Shown in pieces: positions 9,250-18,645 of a stretch of 64,000 bases of DNA. The translations under genes and the position numbers were made by a program. Position 1 is the stretch's first letter. Each line of letters begins with the position of its first letter. The notes below the pieces were generated by a model, which worked only from the letters and a program-made list of their open reading frames with translations, made no database searches and was not told the origin of the DNA. The DNA is from Candidatus Nitrotoga fabula (GTDB lineage: Bacteria > Pseudomonadota > Gammaproteobacteria > Burkholderiales > Gallionellaceae). Location: assembly GCF_905221025.1 (NCBI RefSeq), contig NZ_CAJNBL010000011.1, positions 33,140 through 97,139 of the forward strand, given 5' to 3'.

Positions 9250-9845
9250 CCCGTAACCACCCGTCTTTCCAGCACAGCCTGCGCCAAAGTTCCGCTGTCT
9301 ACATATTCCAGTTCTCCGCCAACCGGCAACCCCCGCGCAATTCGCGAGACTTTAATGCCCTGTGCGGCCAGCAGGGTAGAAATATAGTGCGCGGTTGCAT
9401 CCCCTTCCACCGTGAAATTGGTCGCGAGGATTACTTCCCCAATATTTTCCTGCGCACGTCTCAACAGCCGATCCAGGGGCAAATCTCGCGGGCCGACTCC
9501 ATCCAGTGGAGACAATCGTCCCATCAGCACAAAATACATGCCCCGGTAGCACTGCGCCTGTTCCATCATCAGCAGGTCCGCAGGCATTTCAACGACACAC
9601 AACAAGCCTGCATCACGCTTAAGCGAACGGCACAGGGAGCAAATTTCTTCCTCTGCATAGTTGTTGCATTTCACGCAATGATGGATGCGCTCGACCGCCC
9701 GGGCAAGCGCTTGCGCAAGCCGCAACGCCCCCGATTTGTCTCGTTGCAGCAAATGATAGGCCATCCGCTGCGCGGATTTCGGCCCGACACCTGGCAAACA
9801 GCGCAAAGCAGCCATCATTTCTTCCAGAGCGGAAGGCGTATTCAT
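9246..9845 (-). CDS. recR: Recombination protein RecR
   Basis: A 199-residue protein with the RecR order: helix-hairpin-helix [20 protein letters not shown], a four-cysteine zinc finger (CVKC...CSLC), a Toprim domain ([15 protein letters not shown]) and the C-terminal [21 protein letters not shown]. RecR with RecO loads RecA on gaps. I chose the ATG at 9845 rather than the upstream TTG at 9857. It lies 25 bp after ybaB. Confidence 0.97.
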   Translation of the reverse strand: MNTPSALEEMMAALRCLPGVGPKSAQRMAYHLLQRDKSGALRLAQALARAVERIHHCVKCNNYAEEEICSLCRSLKRDAGLLCVVEMPADLLMMEQAQCYRGMYFVLMGRLSPLDGVGPRDLPLDRLLRRAQENIGEVILATNFTVEGDATAHYISTLLAAQGIKVSRIARGLPVGGELEYVDSGTLAQAVLERRVVTG

Positions 9846-9870
9846 TGCCAAACTCAACGCATCCGGAAAA

Positions 9871-10197
9871 TCAGAATGGGAGGTTCAGCCCGGGCGGCAA
9901 ATTCAGGCCCGATGTAAATCCACCCATTTTTTGCTGGGTAACAACAGAAACCTGCTTCATCGCATCGTTCATTGCTGCCACGATCAAATCCTCCAGCATT
10001 TCCTTGTCTTCAGAAAGCAGGCTATCATCCAGTAAAATCCGACGCACGTCATATGCACAAGTCACCACGACTTTCACCATGCCGGACCCTGCCTGGCCCT
10101 CCACCTCGATTGTGGCCAGCTCATCCTGTGCTTTCTTCATGTTCTGCTGCATCTGCTGGGCCTGTTTCATCATCCCAGCCAATCCACCTTTCATCAT
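9871..10197 (-). CDS. ybaB: YbaB/EbfC nucleoid-associated protein
   Basis: A 108-residue DNA-binding protein of the YbaB family: [35 protein letters not shown], then [16 protein letters not shown]. It forms a dimer that binds DNA and belongs to the dnaX-ybaB-recR cassette; it starts 18 bp after dnaX. The glycine/leucine/asparagine tail ([12 protein letters not shown]) is also usual. Confidence 0.95.
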   Translation of the reverse strand: MMKGGLAGMMKQAQQMQQNMKKAQDELATIEVEGQAGSGMVKVVVTCAYDVRRILLDDSLLSEDKEMLEDLIVAAMNDAMKQVSVVTQQKMGGFTSGLNLPPGLNLPF

Positions 10198-10215
10198 ATC
10201 AGCTTCCTCATACGG

Positions 10216-11841
10216 TTATTGTATTGGTTTAATTGTATCTTCCAGTAGTTGTGCGTCCAATTGCGCCTGAGCCTCTCTAACGAAGGGATCTTGCATAATG
10301 GCATCCACCGCTTGCCGCTGCAGCTTCTGTTTGGCCTGTTGCTCTATTTCAGCCGGAGTGTCTTCATTGCGTGTGCCAGCCAGAACCTGCAAACGAACTG
10401 CCTGGCCAAAATATTCCACCAGAGCGGCCTGCAATTTTTCCTGGGCGGTTTTGTTGGACAGCAAATGCTTGTGCTGTGGTACCAGCATTAAAACAAGCTG
10501 TCCGTCCGAAAATTTTTCCAGCGTGCAATGCTTTGCCAGTTCACGCGCCATCCCCTGAATGTTCAGCTGCGCCACCAGCGCACTCCAGTCAGAAATAGAC
10601 GCAATCGACCCCGGTACGTGACTGGAATCCGAAACAATACCCGCAGGTGGCGATTGCTGCACCGCAGTATCCGCGGCGGACAGCACTGGACCCGTCGCCT
10701 GCTGCAATGCACCCTGCCTCTGCGTCCCTGAATGCTCCGGCATCCCTCTGGTACCCGTTGGCATAAACGCCAGCATGCGCAACAATGTCATGGTAAAGCC
10801 TGCATATTCATCGGGGGCCAGTTCAATCTCGCTGCGACCATGGATCGCAATCTGGTAATACAACTGGATTTCCTCCGGGCTAAAACTTCGGGCAAACCCG
10901 AGTAACCGCTCCCGTTCCGGCTCGTCCTCTGCGATCGCTTGCGGTACTGTCTGCGCAAGGGCAATGCGGTGCAGCAACGTCGCCAGCTCCTGCAAGGCAG
11001 CATCCAGCGCAAGGCTACGGCTTTGCATGGAACCGGCAATCTGCATCAGGCCTGCTCCATCCTGCTCCAGCAACTTTTGCAAAAGGTCATACAAGTAACC
11101 CTGGTCAATCGCACCCAGCATAGTAAAGACTGTCGTCTCATCAACCTTACAACCGGAATAGGCAATCGCCTGGTCAAGCAGGCTCAACGCATCGCGCATG
11201 CTTCCCTGCGCCGCGCGCGCCAGCAACGCAAGCGCAGCAACATCAAATTCAATTTTTTCCTGCTCCAGAACAAACCTCAAGTGTGCTGCAATCAAATCCG
11301 GGGGCAACTGTTTGAGATTGAACTGCAAGCAGCGAGACAACACGGTAATCGGGATTTTTTGCGGATCGGTGGTCGCCAGTATAAATTTGACATGCGGTGG
11401 CGGCTCCTCCAGTGTTTTTAACATCGAATTGAACGCTGCCTTGGAAAGCATGTGCACTTCGTCAATCAAATAAACCTTGTAGCGCCCCACCGTTGGAAGA
11501 TATTGCGCGTTGTCCAGCACTTCGCGCATATTATCGATACCGGTATTCGATGCTGCATCCAGCTCGACCAGATCCACAAAACGCCCGCTGTCAATCTCGG
11601 AACAGGCGGCACATATCCCACAAGGAGTGGCAGTAATTCCAAGATCACAATTCAGGGATTTTGCAAAAATACGTGCAATGGTGGTTTTTCCTACGCCACG
11701 CGTACCCGTGAACAGATAGGCATGATGCAATCGGTTCTGCGCAAGCGCATTGCTTAATGCCTGCACTACATGTTTCTGCCCCGCGAGCTGCGCGAAGATT
11801 TTAGGCCGCCATTTGCGTGCTAGAACAGAAGTGGCTGACAA
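10216..11841 (-). CDS. dnaX: DNA polymerase III subunits gamma/tau
   Basis: Clamp-loader ATPase. Walker A GTRGVGKTT, a four-cysteine zinc module (CDLG...PCGICAAC), Walker B DEVHMLS, and LEEPPPHVKFILATTDPQKIP are all in place. The C-terminal region (from about residue 370) is shorter and less conserved, as expected for tau domains IV-V that bind DnaB and alpha. At 541 residues it is shorter than E. coli tau (643). I saw no slippery A6G heptamer with a hairpin, so a separate gamma form is not supported. The only reasonable start is TTG at 11841 (MSATSVLARKWRPK), with a poor ribosome site. Confidence 0.94.
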   Translation of the reverse strand: MSATSVLARKWRPKIFAQLAGQKHVVQALSNALAQNRLHHAYLFTGTRGVGKTTIARIFAKSLNCDLGITATPCGICAACSEIDSGRFVDLVELDAASNTGIDNMREVLDNAQYLPTVGRYKVYLIDEVHMLSKAAFNSMLKTLEEPPPHVKFILATTDPQKIPITVLSRCLQFNLKQLPPDLIAAHLRFVLEQEKIEFDVAALALLARAAQGSMRDALSLLDQAIAYSGCKVDETTVFTMLGAIDQGYLYDLLQKLLEQDGAGLMQIAGSMQSRSLALDAALQELATLLHRIALAQTVPQAIAEDEPERERLLGFARSFSPEEIQLYYQIAIHGRSEIELAPDEYAGFTMTLLRMLAFMPTGTRGMPEHSGTQRQGALQQATGPVLSAADTAVQQSPPAGIVSDSSHVPGSIASISDWSALVAQLNIQGMARELAKHCTLEKFSDGQLVLMLVPQHKHLLSNKTAQEKLQAALVEYFGQAVRLQVLAGTRNEDTPAEIEQQAKQKLQRQAVDAIMQDPFVREAQAQLDAQLLEDTIKPIQ

Positions 11842-11854
11842 AATTTATGTTGTC

Positions 11855-12397
11855 TCAAAAGTGGTAAGCCAGACGGATTTGACTGAAATTAATACCCGGA
11901 TTTGGATCTTTTATACTGGCATTTGAAAGATGCTGGAAACGATAGCCCAAATCAAACCGATGCTTGTCGCCAAACCGCAGCCCTGCGCCAAGATGATCCC
12001 CGAATTGGAACGCCGTGCTGAACTCCCGGTCTGCAGTGATATGCGTGTTTGAAAGCAGATGAACCCCGATTCCCGCCTCTACATAGGGTGCAGCCCAAGA
12101 AAAATTTTTCTGTTGCAGGCGAAATACCGGGGTAAATCCGATATCCGCAGTGTTGTAATCCTTGCCTCCGCGATTCTGGCCATTCCAGCTTCCGGCAGAA
12201 ACTTCCCAGTATCCGGTCAACAACCAGTTCCCCTTGGTCACCAAGGGTTTTTTCCAGTCCCATTGCGCCCCGAGGCGTGCCATGTTGGCATTGTCTCCAG
12301 AATAATCGGTCTGACCGTATTCAACAGAAAACCCGTCAACGGCCCACACATTGCTGCTTAGCAACAATGCATAAACTAGCGCGATTATTTTCTTCAT
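11855..12397 (-). CDS. PagL-like lipid A 3-O-deacylase / acyloxyacyl hydrolase
   Basis: A 180-residue outer-membrane beta-barrel protein with a signal peptide (KKIIALVYALLLSSNVWA). The catalytic His-Ser pair of PagL appears in GYRFQHLSNASIKDPNPG near the C-terminus, and the protein ends in aromatic phenylalanine (LAYHF), the usual outer-membrane insertion signal. It would remove the 3-O acyl chain from lipid A. The ATG at 12397 is chosen because the open frame upstream lies inside the SRP RNA gene. It sits between dnaX and the SRP RNA gene, all on the minus strand. Confidence 0.82.
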   Translation of the reverse strand: MKKIIALVYALLLSSNVWAVDGFSVEYGQTDYSGDNANMARLGAQWDWKKPLVTKGNWLLTGYWEVSAGSWNGQNRGGKDYNTADIGFTPVFRLQQKNFSWAAPYVEAGIGVHLLSNTHITADREFSTAFQFGDHLGAGLRFGDKHRFDLGYRFQHLSNASIKDPNPGINFSQIRLAYHF

Positions 12398-12418
12398 ACA
12401 ATCCTCAGCTCCGAATAG

Positions 12419-12517
12419 GGAGGCGAGCCCTGACCCCGGCACTTGCAATCAGTGGTTATGGCTGCTTCCTTCCGGACCTGACCAGATTCACCACCTTGCA
12501 ATGCGGGGAGGCCCGCC
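12419..12517 (-). ncRNA. ffs: Signal recognition particle RNA, small bacterial (4.5S) type
   Basis: On the minus strand the ends pair (GGCGGGCCTCCCC with the GGGGTCAGGGCTCGCC side) to form one long hairpin. The conserved SRP tetraloop and internal loops are present: GGTCAGGTCCGGAAGGAAGCAG, with the GGAA loop and the AGCAG side of the Ffh-binding symmetric loop. Length of about 99 nt fits. The 3' end is placed within a few bases only. Confidence 0.95.
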
Positions 12518-12901
12518 AATTCTTTTTCACTTTCAAAAAAATTACAAAACAAGGTCAGAAGTTATGCCAAGCCGGCAACGATCCTCCTGTCCCAGAATTT
12601 ATCCTGCGCATCAGGTTGAGCCCTGATAACGTCTTTACCCTGCAGATTTTTTTCTGCCATTGGCTACTGTGTACATCATACTATTAAACCAATCGGCTGG
12701 CAAAATCAGGCGAATCCTGCCAGACTGCTTTTCCCGACGGAATTTATTTTGCTCTGACCGGATTTCACACAACCTCCCCGGCCCCAACACAACACCAGAA
12801 ACCCGTTTCTTGATTAGAATTACATTTCCGATCCGGATGCAGCTGCCACAGACTGCATCCTCCATAAGAAAAACCCTATATCCCTAAAGATAGCAAATAA
12901 C
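12518..12901. other. Intergenic region between SRP RNA and nhaA
   Basis: Holds the candidate SRP RNA promoter at its left end and presumably the nhaA promoter at its right end. I see no gene-like reading frame and no strong hairpin. Confidence 0.5.
12541..12570 (-). promoter_or_regulatory. Candidate sigma-70 promoter for the SRP RNA
   Basis: Minus strand TTGGCA (12565-12570), 18 nt, then TGTAAT (12541-12546). The start would lie about 15 nt before the 5' end of the mature RNA, which fits a precursor trimmed by RNases. Confidence 0.45.
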
Positions 12902-14278
12902 ATGGCAAACCCGCAGCATTCCCATCCCGATACAGAAAATGGAATTATTTATGCGCCCTGGGAACGCGTGTTCAAGCGCGTACTCACGCCGTTTGAAAAA
13001 TTCATCCACCGCCAGACGGCAAGCGGTCTGTTCCTGATGGTGAGTGCAATCATTGCGCTATTGCTGGCAAACAGTTTTATGGCAGAAACCTACCAGCATG
13101 CCATTCATACCCCGGTCAACCTGAATATTGGCAACTGGGGGGTCAACATGAGCCTGCACCATTTTATAAACGATGGGCTGATGGCACTGTTTTTCTTTGT
13201 GGTAGGTCTGGAGTTGAAACGCGAAATCATGGTAGGTGAACTGTCCGATCTGCGTCAGGCAGCTTTACCTGTCATCGCAGCCGTTGGAGGGATGGTGGCA
13301 CCTGCGCTCATTTATGTTGCCTTGAACCATAATAGTGATGCTGTCCACGGCTGGGGCATACCCATGGCAACCGACATCGCATTCGCTGTAGGGGCGTTGA
13401 CGTTGCTTGCCAGCCGCGTACCCAAAGCGCTCGTTACTTTTCTCGTTGCCTTTGCCATTACGGATGATCTGGGTGCGGTTCTGGTAATTGCACTGTTCTA
13501 TACGCAGGAATTGGCGCTGAACTGGCTGAGCGTATCCGTAGCGCTGGTGATATTGCTGATGACTTTCAACGTTATTGGAATCCGCAAGGTAATCCCCTAT
13601 TTTCTGGTAGCAGTCCTGCTCTGGTATGCGTTACTGCAGTCAGGCGTACATGCCACGATAGCCGGTGTTCTGGGCGCATTCACAGTTCCCGCCCGATCCA
13701 AATATGACCCCGCACTGTTTATTGATCGCGTAAAACAGCAAATCAGACTGTTTGCAGCCAATTGCAAGCAGCATGACAGCCTGATGACCAATGAAAAATT
13801 ACACCCCATCGTGCAAAACCTGGAAGAAAGTATACGAAATGTGCAAACACCCTTGCAAAAGCTGGAAGACACCTGGCATTTACCAGTCGCTTTTGTCGTT
13901 ATTCCTGTTTTTTCCCTGTTTAATGCAGGCATCCCTATCCAGATCAGCACACTGGGTGAAACCTTTACGCACCCGGTCATGCTTGGTGTGATGCTCGGAT
14001 TGCTATTTGGAAAATTCATCGGCATTACCGGCGCATGCTGGCTGGCGCTGCGACTGGGGATCGGCCAGCTGCCTACCGGCACGCGTTTCAGCCAGATTGC
14101 GGGGGTTTCGGTACTGGGAGGTATCGGCTTCACCATGTCGATATTCATCGCACAACTGGGTTTTTCCACTCAACCCGAATATTTATTGATGGCAAAAACC
14201 GGCATTCTGTCCGCTTCACTTATTTCGGGATTGCTGGGTTTTGCGTGGCTATGGTGGCTGGGCCGTAAAACGGCATGA
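12902..14278 (+). CDS. nhaA: Na+/H+ antiporter NhaA
   Basis: A 458-residue inner-membrane protein with about 11-12 hydrophobic helices. The ion-binding pair of aspartates is in FAITDDLGAVLVIALFY, and MATDIAFAVGALTLL and GGIGFTMSIFIAQLGF are NhaA signatures. It exchanges sodium for protons for pH and salt balance. It is longer than E. coli NhaA (388), with an extra N-terminal amphipathic part and a 70-residue hydrophilic loop (about residues 270-330) between helices, a variant widespread in beta- and gammaproteobacteria. ATG at 12902. Confidence 0.96.
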   Translation: MANPQHSHPDTENGIIYAPWERVFKRVLTPFEKFIHRQTASGLFLMVSAIIALLLANSFMAETYQHAIHTPVNLNIGNWGVNMSLHHFINDGLMALFFFVVGLELKREIMVGELSDLRQAALPVIAAVGGMVAPALIYVALNHNSDAVHGWGIPMATDIAFAVGALTLLASRVPKALVTFLVAFAITDDLGAVLVIALFYTQELALNWLSVSVALVILLMTFNVIGIRKVIPYFLVAVLLWYALLQSGVHATIAGVLGAFTVPARSKYDPALFIDRVKQQIRLFAANCKQHDSLMTNEKLHPIVQNLEESIRNVQTPLQKLEDTWHLPVAFVVIPVFSLFNAGIPIQISTLGETFTHPVMLGVMLGLLFGKFIGITGACWLALRLGIGQLPTGTRFSQIAGVSVLGGIGFTMSIFIAQLGFSTQPEYLLMAKTGILSASLISGLLGFAWLWWLGRKTA

Positions 14279-14742
14279 CAGAACAGATTAACCGACTTGG
14301 AACCTACGAAACAAAACCCGGAAAATCAAGGCAAAGGCAGCTCTAATTCACTTTTATCATGAGATAATGCCCGCAGTCATTCGGAGAGGAAACCCATGTG
14401 TCAAAGAAGATTAAGTAGCGAATTTTTAGAAGCATAAAAAATGAGCCATGTTGTAACTCCCAATCCGCATTGGTGCAATGGATTGTTCGCATGGCATACC
14501 ATAGATGCTGCTTAATTTATATCATGTAACACGGCACAACCTGCCGAATTGGCAATAGAAGAGGTGCTGTACAATTCGCGGCCGTAATACTGCTGTGGCA
14601 GGCAGGCCAGACGACGAGACAATGCCCAGCCGATCATACATTTAATACATAATTCGTATTAAATGACGGCCAACTAACAATAAACGATGTGCTCGCAGAT
14701 AATACTCAAAGTTCCTGAATTTTAGTTTTTTGTAAATCTTGA
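14279..14742. other. Intergenic region at left edge of an AT-rich island
   Basis: Contains two tiny frames in tandem, MCQRRLSSEFLEA at 14396-14437 (preceded by GGAGAGGAAA) and a 24-codon frame at 14441-14515, followed by a perfect palindrome at 14639-14665. Base composition falls to AT-rich from about 14640. No longer gene is supported; the tiny frames may be remnants. Confidence 0.4.
14639..14665. promoter_or_regulatory. Perfect 10-bp inverted repeat, candidate operator
   Basis: CATTTAATAC (14639-14648), 7-nt spacer, GTATTAAATG (14656-14665). A symmetric AT-rich site about 100 bp upstream of the DUF262 gene, the size of a dimeric repressor operator. There is no U-run, so a terminator is unlikely. 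Confidence 0.5.
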
Positions 14743-14760
14743 ATGAAGACGGGATATTCT

Positions 14761-15885
14761 ATGAACGACCCAATTGAAAAAATTAAAGATGAAAATGAGG
14801 ATGGATACTCAAATGATGACATATATAATATAAATTCTTGGGGGGCAGATCTTTCATTTCGTGAATTAATAACCATGTACGAAGAAAATGAATTAATAAA
14901 ACCAGAACTTCAAAGAAATTATATATGGGACAAGGTAGAAGCAAGCAGGTTTATCGACTCACTGCTCCTGGGATTGCCCGTGCCAAGCATTTTTTTAGCC
15001 AATACAAGTGATAATCAAAAATTGATTATCGATGGATATCAGCGAATAATGACAGTTTATGACTATGTTCGTGGAATCTGGTCTGGAGACAAAAAAACAT
15101 TCAATCTTTCCCGTAGTGAAAAAATAAATGCTCGTTGGCGTGGGAATGCTTTTAAAGAACTAACATCAGCAGAACAAAGAAAAATCCGTTCTACTACAAT
15201 TCACTCGATAATATTTGAGCAAGCATTACCACGAGATGATGATACTAGCTTATTTCAAATATTTGAACGCATTAATACTGGTGGCCGAGCTTTAATGTCA
15301 CAAGAGATAAGAAACTGCGTATACCAAGGAGAGCTCAATAAACTTTTGATTACTTTGAATAAAAATACTAACTGGCGGACCTTGTTTGGGGCCGATATTG
15401 ACCCAAGGATGCGTGATATGGAGTTTATATTAAGATATTTCGCGCTAAACAACGATACCATAAAAAATCATGAAAAGGGCAGTATCTCTTTAAAGAAATT
15501 ATTAAATGAATTCATGGGAAACAAAGAAAATAGCGAGCAAAAATTTATTGAACAAGGAACCAATCAGTTTACAGAAACTATTTCATTCATTTATAAATAT
15601 ATTGGTCAAAATGCTTTTTTTAATATTAGATCGAATAATCCGGAGAAAATTAGAAAGCGGTTTTATCCAACTATTTTTGACTCTTTAGCTGTGGCTACTT
15701 CAATTGCATTGAATACTCTTGGCAATAAAATTCCGGTTATAGGACTTGAAGAAAAGAGGATGGCGCTATTACAAAATGAAGATTATAAAAAATACATTAC
15801 ACAAGGAACTATGCAAATAGAAAGTATTCACGGACGTATAGGAATGGTTCTGGAAAAGCTTTATGGACTGCAATATAGAGAATAA
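14761..15885 (+). CDS. DUF262 (GmrS/ParB-like) domain protein
   Basis: The N-terminal half has the DUF262 pattern: ELQRNYIWDKVEASRFIDSL, LLGLPVPSIFL, then IDGYQRIMTVYDY (the D-G-x-Q-R box) and LFQIFERINTGG. DUF262 is a ParB/Srx-fold NTP-binding domain found in the GmrSD type IV restriction enzymes and other anti-phage genes. No C-terminal HNH (DUF1524) motif is visible, so this is not a full GmrSD. I prefer ATG 14761, with ACGGGA upstream, over ATG 14743. The next gene overlaps it by 23 bp. The gene is markedly AT-rich compared with nhaA and the opp genes, indicating transfer. Confidence 0.8.
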   Translation: MNDPIEKIKDENEDGYSNDDIYNINSWGADLSFRELITMYEENELIKPELQRNYIWDKVEASRFIDSLLLGLPVPSIFLANTSDNQKLIIDGYQRIMTVYDYVRGIWSGDKKTFNLSRSEKINARWRGNAFKELTSAEQRKIRSTTIHSIIFEQALPRDDDTSLFQIFERINTGGRALMSQEIRNCVYQGELNKLLITLNKNTNWRTLFGADIDPRMRDMEFILRYFALNNDTIKNHEKGSISLKKLLNEFMGNKENSEQKFIEQGTNQFTETISFIYKYIGQNAFFNIRSNNPEKIRKRFYPTIFDSLAVATSIALNTLGNKIPVIGLEEKRMALLQNEDYKKYITQGTMQIESIHGRIGMVLEKLYGLQYRE

Positions 15886-16372
15886 TTCTGTTTCTTATGA
15901 TTTGACAATCTGCGATGATGAGTTACAGAAAATCGCATTAATAATTGGTAAAGTCGGGAAAATGGATCATTCAGTACCTTACTTAACAAGATATTCAATT
16001 ATCAAAACTTGCGGAGCAATCGAGCATGGATTTAAGACGCTAATTTCAGATTATGCTTTAGATGCACAGTCAGAGCAACTGAAAAATTTTGTAGAAAAGA
16101 AGTTTAGAAATAGCTCAATGAACCCAAGTTATACTAACATATGTGACGGATTAAAAAGTTTTGATAAGAAATGGTGCCAAACATTCAAAAATAAAGTTAA
16201 TTCGCTACCTGAAAAAGAAAAAATATTAGATTCGTTAGAGTCACTTAATAATGCTAGAAATAGCTTTGCTCATGGAGGCATACCGTCTACATCATTTGAT
16301 GATGTGCGAGTTTATTTTTATGATTCCTTAAAAATATTAAAATTACTTGAAGAATCGATCACTGAGGAATAA
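15863..16372 (+). CDS. HEPN-domain protein, likely RNase effector (MAE_28990-like)
   Basis: A 169-residue, mostly helical protein. Near the C-terminus it has NARNSFAHGG, an R-x4-H motif (R132, H137), which is the catalytic signature of HEPN ribonucleases. HEPN proteins cleave RNA in toxin-antitoxin and abortive-infection systems. Its start overlaps the DUF262 gene by 23 bp in another frame, so the two are translated together; DUF262-HEPN neighbours are known from surveys of HEPN proteins. Function as an immunity effector is inference. Very AT-rich. Confidence 0.72.
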   Translation: MDCNIENNSVSYDLTICDDELQKIALIIGKVGKMDHSVPYLTRYSIIKTCGAIEHGFKTLISDYALDAQSEQLKNFVEKKFRNSSMNPSYTNICDGLKSFDKKWCQTFKNKVNSLPEKEKILDSLESLNNARNSFAHGGIPSTSFDDVRVYFYDSLKILKLLEESITEE

Positions 16373-16559
16373 TAACGAATTTAAGTTACCAGTCAAAAAT
16401 ATATTTATAATAACGCAGACATAACTTTGATATTATTTTTTCTTGGGAATACCTAAAGTCTATAACCACTCATTCTTTTTTGAAATAATTTAAAAACACC
16501 AACACATAAACCACGTTACCTACAAAATTCTTCAGCCGTATCCTGATACAAATCAGCTG

Positions 16560-18638
16560 CTATTTCCTGAACAGATGACAATGCACGCTATGCTCGGGGC
16601 CAACGATGGCCTCTGCCGGATACGCTTCGCTGCATTCCGGCATGGCATGTTCACAGCGCGCATGAAAATGGCAACCCTCCGGGGGACGGGAGGGGGAAGG
16701 CATTTCCCCGGGGAGGCGGACCGATTTCATGCCCTCCCCGTCTATCTTTGGCACTGCAGACAAGAGCGCCCGGGTATAGGGATGCCTGGGAAAATGCAAT
16801 ACTTCCTTTGCCGGGCCGCGTTCGACAATCCGCCCCAGATACATTACATACACCTCATGTGCTAGATATTCCACTACAGCCAGGTTATGCGTAATAAACA
16901 GGTAGCTTAAACCCAGCGTATCCTGCAATGATTTCAGCAAATTCAGAATCTGCGCCTGCACCGAAACATCCAGCGCACTGGTCGGTTCATCGCAGATCAG
17001 CAGGGCCGGGTTCACTGCCAGTACCCGCGCAATTGCGATTCGCTGGCGCTGCCCTCCGGAAAACTCATGCGGGTATCGCCACTTTGACGCCTGATCCAGC
17101 CCTACCTGCACCAGCAGTTCGTCTATACGGGATTGCCGCTCCCCGGCATTTCTGGCAATGGACAGCGCATCCATGCCTTCTTGCAGAATTTCGGCAATGC
17201 GCATCTTGGGATTCAGGGAGGCGTAGGGATCCTGGAAAATCATTTGCATCCCGGCGCGCATTTCTTGCAACCGGCGCGCATCCGCTCCAACCAGTTCCTG
17301 GCCCGCAAAACGCACACTGCCTGCGGTGGGCGGGATCAGCTGCAACAGCGCCTTGCCCACTGTGGTTTTCCCACATCCGGATTCCCCAACCAGTGCCAGT
17401 GTACGCCCGGCCGGAATTGTCATGGATACTCCGTCCACCGCTTTGACATACCCTACCGCCCGTTGCAGGATCCCTTGGCGTATCGGGAAGTGAACCTGCA
17501 AGCGGTCAACCTGCAAAAGTGCAGTTGTCTCCTGTTTTCCTTCCTTTGCCTGAGCAACACCGTGAACAGCGGAAAGAAGGACATCCGCAGGCCCAGCCTG
17601 CACACCCTCTGCCTTGGAGGTATATAGATGGCACCGTACCCCCTGCCCGTTTTCCAGCACCGTCCATTCTGGCGCCTGCTCACGGCATAAGCCCCAGGAT
17701 TTTTCACAGCGGGGAGCAAACCTGCACGCAGACAAGGGAGCTGCGCTCAATGGAGGCACATTGCCCGGAATGGCCGCCAATGGCTGCCCAACCCGCTCCG
17801 CATTTGGCAATGCGGCAAACAATTTTTGCGTATAGGGATGGAGTGGCTGTGCAAAGAGCTGCCTGCGCGAAGCCTGCTCGATGATCTGTCCGGCATACAT
17901 CACCCCGACCTGATGCGCCATTTGCGCCACTACGCCCAGATCATGGGTAATCAGCAATACCGCCATGCCGGTTTCATGTTGTATATCGCGCAGCAACTCC
18001 AGCACTTGCGCCTGGATGGTCACATCCAGAGCGGTGGTCGGCTCGTCGGCGATCAACAGCTTCGGTTGTCCGGCCAGTGCCATTGCAATCATCACGCGCT
18101 GCTTCATGCCACCGGAAAGCTGAAACGGATATTCTCCCGCCCGCCTGGGCGCGTCTGAAATCCCCACCTGCTCCAATAGCTCGATACTATGCCGGGAAAT
18201 TTCCGCTCCGCGGAGATCCGAATGCAGTTTCAGCACCTCGGCTATCTGCTCCCCTACCGTCATCACCGGGTTCAGGCTCAGCCCGGGTTCCTGAAAGATC
18301 ATGGCCATGCGCCCGCCCCGCACCTTGCGCATTGCATGCTCCGGCAATGCCAGAACATCATTTCCCTCCAGCCTGGCGCCACCTTTTGCCATGCGTATCC
18401 CGTCCGGCAGCAAGCGCATGAGCGACAGGGCCGTCATGGATTTGCCGCAGCCAGATTCCCCCAGCAGCGCAAATGTCTCCCCACGCTGGATACAGAACGA
18501 TACTGCATCCACTATGCGCGCACCATTTCTCAGTTGCGTTACCAGATCTTCCACATGGAGTATCGGCTGACCACCTAAATCCTGCGTAAAATCGCCGGAT
18601 GATGAATGGAGCGGATTGCTGACTGTGCCGGATTTCAT
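16560..18638 (-). CDS. Peptide ABC transporter, fused ATP-binding protein (OppD-OppF type)
   Basis: A 692-residue fusion of two ABC ATPase domains, as in YejF and DppD-DppF fusions. First domain: Walker [10 protein letters not shown], signature LSGGMKQRV, Walker B LLIADEPT. Second domain: [26 protein letters not shown]. Each ends with the cysteine-containing oligopeptide/dipeptide C-terminal motif ([14 protein letters not shown] and [14 protein letters not shown]), which in OppD/DppD-type proteins binds an iron-sulfur cluster. It lies 7 bp after the permease gene at 18646-20085 and would power import of peptides or peptide-like compounds. The substrate is not known. Confidence 0.93.
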   Translation of the reverse strand: MKSGTVSNPLHSSSGDFTQDLGGQPILHVEDLVTQLRNGARIVDAVSFCIQRGETFALLGESGCGKSMTALSLMRLLPDGIRMAKGGARLEGNDVLALPEHAMRKVRGGRMAMIFQEPGLSLNPVMTVGEQIAEVLKLHSDLRGAEISRHSIELLEQVGISDAPRRAGEYPFQLSGGMKQRVMIAMALAGQPKLLIADEPTTALDVTIQAQVLELLRDIQHETGMAVLLITHDLGVVAQMAHQVGVMYAGQIIEQASRRQLFAQPLHPYTQKLFAALPNAERVGQPLAAIPGNVPPLSAAPLSACRFAPRCEKSWGLCREQAPEWTVLENGQGVRCHLYTSKAEGVQAGPADVLLSAVHGVAQAKEGKQETTALLQVDRLQVHFPIRQGILQRAVGYVKAVDGVSMTIPAGRTLALVGESGCGKTTVGKALLQLIPPTAGSVRFAGQELVGADARRLQEMRAGMQMIFQDPYASLNPKMRIAEILQEGMDALSIARNAGERQSRIDELLVQVGLDQASKWRYPHEFSGGQRQRIAIARVLAVNPALLICDEPTSALDVSVQAQILNLLKSLQDTLGLSYLFITHNLAVVEYLAHEVYVMYLGRIVERGPAKEVLHFPRHPYTRALLSAVPKIDGEGMKSVRLPGEMPSPSRPPEGCHFHARCEHAMPECSEAYPAEAIVGPEHSVHCHLFRK

Positions 18639-18645
18639 GGGGTCC

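Noticed and set aside
10216..11841. Programmed frameshift in dnaX
   Set aside because: No A-AAA-AAG type heptamer with a downstream hairpin was found, so a gamma subunit is not claimed.
12398..12448. N-terminal extension of the PagL-like gene
   Set aside because: These codons are part of the SRP RNA gene; the signal peptide begins at the ATG at 12397.
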